A stretch of DNA of 64,000 nucleotides from Megalopta genalis (Eukaryota; Arthropoda; Insecta; Hymenoptera; Halictidae): assembly GCF_051020955.1 (NCBI RefSeq), contig NW_027476407.1, positions 184,054 to 248,053 of the forward strand, in the 5' to 3' direction. This document shows positions 62,607 through 64,000 of the stretch, piece by piece; the first letter of the stretch is position 1, and the number at the start of each line of letters is the position of its first letter. A program made the position numbers and the translations under genes. The notes beneath the pieces are model-generated. The model was not told the origin of the DNA. It worked only from the letters and a program-made list of their open reading frames with translations, and searched no databases.

Positions 62607-64000
62607 TTAGCTTCAAATCCATGCGAAACACATGATTCAGCTGCAAATCAATGCGATGTAGATGGTTTGCTTCAAATCCATGCGATACACAAGATTTAGC
62701 TTCAAATCAATGTGATGTAGTAGGTTCAGCTTCAAATCCATGCGATATAAGTGATATAGCTTCAAAAGCAGGAGGAACAAACGAGGTAGCTTCAATTCCA
62801 TGCGAAACAAATGGTTTAGCTACAAATACTTGTGATATACATTACTTAGCTACAACTGCATGCGAAACAAACGAGTTAGCATCAAATCCATACGAAACAC
62901 ATGATTAAGCTTCAAATCAATGCGATGTAGATGGTTTGCTTCAAATCCATGCGATACACAAGATTTAGCTTGAAATCAATGTGATGTAGTAGGTTCAGCT
63001 TCAAATCCATGCGATATAAGTGATATAGCTTCAAAAGCAGGAGGAACCAACGAGGTAGCTTCAATTCCATGCGAAACAAATGATTTAGCTTCAAATCAAT
63101 GCGATGTAGAAGGTTTAGCTTCAAATCCACGCGAAACATATGATTTAGCTTCAAACACTTGGGTATAAGTGATATAGCTTCAAATGCAGACTAATCAAAC
63201 GAGTTAGATTCAAAATCCACGCGATACACATGATTTAGCTTCAAATACTTGCGATATAAGTGATGTAGAATCAACTGCAGGCGAAACGGACGAGTTAGCT
63301 TCAAATCCATTCAAAACTCATGATTTAGCAGCAAATCAATACGATGTAGTAGGCTCAGCTTCAAATCCATGCGATATAAGTGATATAGCTTCCAAAGCAG
63401 GAGGAACAAACGAGGTAGCTTCAATTCCATGCGAAACAAATGATTTAGCTTCAAATCAATGCGTAGTAGAAGGCGTAGCTTCAAATCCATGTGAAACAAA
63501 TGGTTTATCTTCAAATCAATGCGAAGTAAAAGGTTTAGCTTCAAATCCGTGCGATACACAAGATTTAGCTTCAAATCAATGCGATGTAGTATGTTCAGCT
63601 TCAAATCAACGCGGCATATATGATTTAGCTTCAAATTCTTGCGATATAAGTGATATAGCTTCAAATGGAGGCGAAACGAACGAGTTAGCTTCAAATCCAT
63701 GCGAATCAAATGGTTTAGCGTCAAATGCTTGTGATATACGTTATTTAGATTCAACTGCATGCGCAACGAACGAGTTAGCTTCAAATCCTTGCGAAACACA
63801 TCATTTAGCTGCAAATCAATGCGATGAAGAAGGTTTAGCTTCAAATCCATGCCAAACAAATGATATAGCTTCAAACACTTGGGGTGTAAGTGATATAGTT
63901 TCAAATGAAGACTAATCAAACGAGTTAGCTTCAAAATCCACGCGATAGACATGATTTAGCTTCAAATATTAGCGATATAAGTAATGTAGATTCAACTGCA
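62607..64000 (+). repeat. ~3.6-kb HOR array, unit 4 (partial, runs off the window)
   Basis: Copies unit 1 at an offset of 9,927 bp, including the 150-bp deletion (near 63,702) and CCATGCCAAACAAATG near 63,846 (53,920 in unit 1). One private difference is TTGGGTATAAG near 63,160, a G fewer than elsewhere, possibly a homopolymer error. It shows that units 1-3 form a ~9.93-kb super-unit whose second copy begins here. Confidence 0.9.

Larger units (their letters stand above)
1..64000 (+). repeat. 30-bp satellite (minisatellite) array filling the whole window
   Basis: The window is built of head-to-tail monomers whose commonest form is TTAGCTTCAAAT followed by CCATGCGAAACACATGAT, 30 bp in all. 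The first twelve bases and the TGCGA box are the most constant parts; the bases just before TGCGA and the eight to ten after it vary most. Main variants replace the second half with forms such as CAATGCGATGTAGAAGG, ACTTGCGATATAAGTGAT or CAGGCGAAACGAACGAG. I found no monomer in the opposite orientation and no interrupting unique DNA or transposon. Most monomers are exactly 30 bp, with a minority of 29 or 31 bp. Composition is AT-rich with about one CpG per monomer. Length, homogeneity and higher-order structure are those of eukaryotic satellite DNA. The family is not one I recognise by name, and the host cannot be deduced. Confidence 0.97.

Noticed and set aside
1..64000. CRISPR array
   Set aside because: A ~30-bp repeat suggested it, but there are no unique spacers. 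Repeats abut one another, the variants are internally related, and there are no cas genes.
1..64000. Reassigned genetic code that would make one giant repeat protein
   Set aside because: All three stop codons interrupt the plus decapeptide frame: TAA in GACTAATCA, TAG in CAATAGAAT, TGA in GCTTGAAAT. Frame shifts from 29- and 31-bp monomers occur too, so no single reassignment restores an open frame.
1..64000. Telomeric repeat, because the core starts with TTAG
   Set aside because: There is no TTAGG, TTAGGG or TTTAGGG tandem run. TTAG is just part of the 30-bp monomer core.
1..64000. Transposon or retroelement insertion inside the array
   Set aside because: I looked for breaks in monomer periodicity, terminal repeats and target duplications and found none. 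Every irregularity is explained by monomer variants or in-register duplication and deletion.
1..64000. CENP-B box or other named centromere-protein motif
   Set aside because: The monomer has no close match to the CENP-B box consensus. A centromeric role remains inference from HOR structure alone.
1..64000. Imperfect dyad ATTTAGCTTCAAAT as an operator
   Set aside because: Only the outer ATTT/AAAT bases are symmetric and the inner six bases do not pair. The symmetry is too weak to call a binding site.

Overview
The whole 64 kb window is one uninterrupted, head-to-tail tandem array of a roughly 30-bp monomer. The consensus monomer is TTAGCTTCAAAT followed by CCATGCGAAACACATGAT, about 37% GC. 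I see no unique-sequence gene, tRNA, rRNA, transposon, CRISPR array or inverted block. Every stretch I read is a variant of this monomer in the same orientation. A satellite this long with higher-order repeat (HOR) structure points to a eukaryotic chromosome, for example centromeric, pericentromeric, subtelomeric or sex-chromosome heterochromatin. The sequence does not identify the species or the chromosomal location.

The array has several levels. (1) Monomers fall into recognisable classes (P, Q, T, G and others) that share the core TTAGCTTCAAAT and a TGCGA box. (2) Three or four classes recur in fixed order as cassettes of 90-120 bp, marked alpha, beta and gamma below. (3) Cassettes are assembled into kilobase-scale HORs. 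(4) HORs are duplicated in tandem or over long distances, in monomer register.

Layout: 1-9.7 kb is an older mosaic with short imperfect HORs (periods near 1,320, 870, 510/480 and 750 bp) and one burst of five identical monomers (9,521-9,670). 10.6-14.7 kb is repeated at 42.3-45.8 kb. 14.7-19.4 kb is repeated at 20.0-24.7 kb (offset about 5,361). 21.2-28.9 kb is repeated at 29.9-37.6 kb (offset 8,663). A 3,600-bp unit (34,006-37,605) is repeated immediately at 37,606-41,205. 28.9-29.9 kb reappears at 41.2-42.2 kb (offset 12,263). 44.3-46.3 kb is repeated at 48.7-50.6 kb (offset 4,377, then 4,317). 19.4-22.1 kb reappears at 49.8-52.6 kb (offset 30,477). From 52.68 kb to the end run four consecutive copies of a ~3.6-kb HOR (3,598, 3,569, 2,760 and a partial). 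The last copies the first at an offset of 9,927 bp, giving a third tier.

Protein coding is not supported. Because 30 is divisible by three and the consensus is open in three of six frames, open frames of 60-370 codons arise automatically as decapeptide repeats on both strands. All three stop codons, 29-bp monomers and 31-bp monomers recur throughout and are copied along with the HORs, so no frame survives. The most interesting content is the three-tier HOR architecture, the reconstructable order of duplications, the in-register breakpoints, and an indel-rich patch at about 12.0-15.3 kb that may be a sequence-quality artefact.
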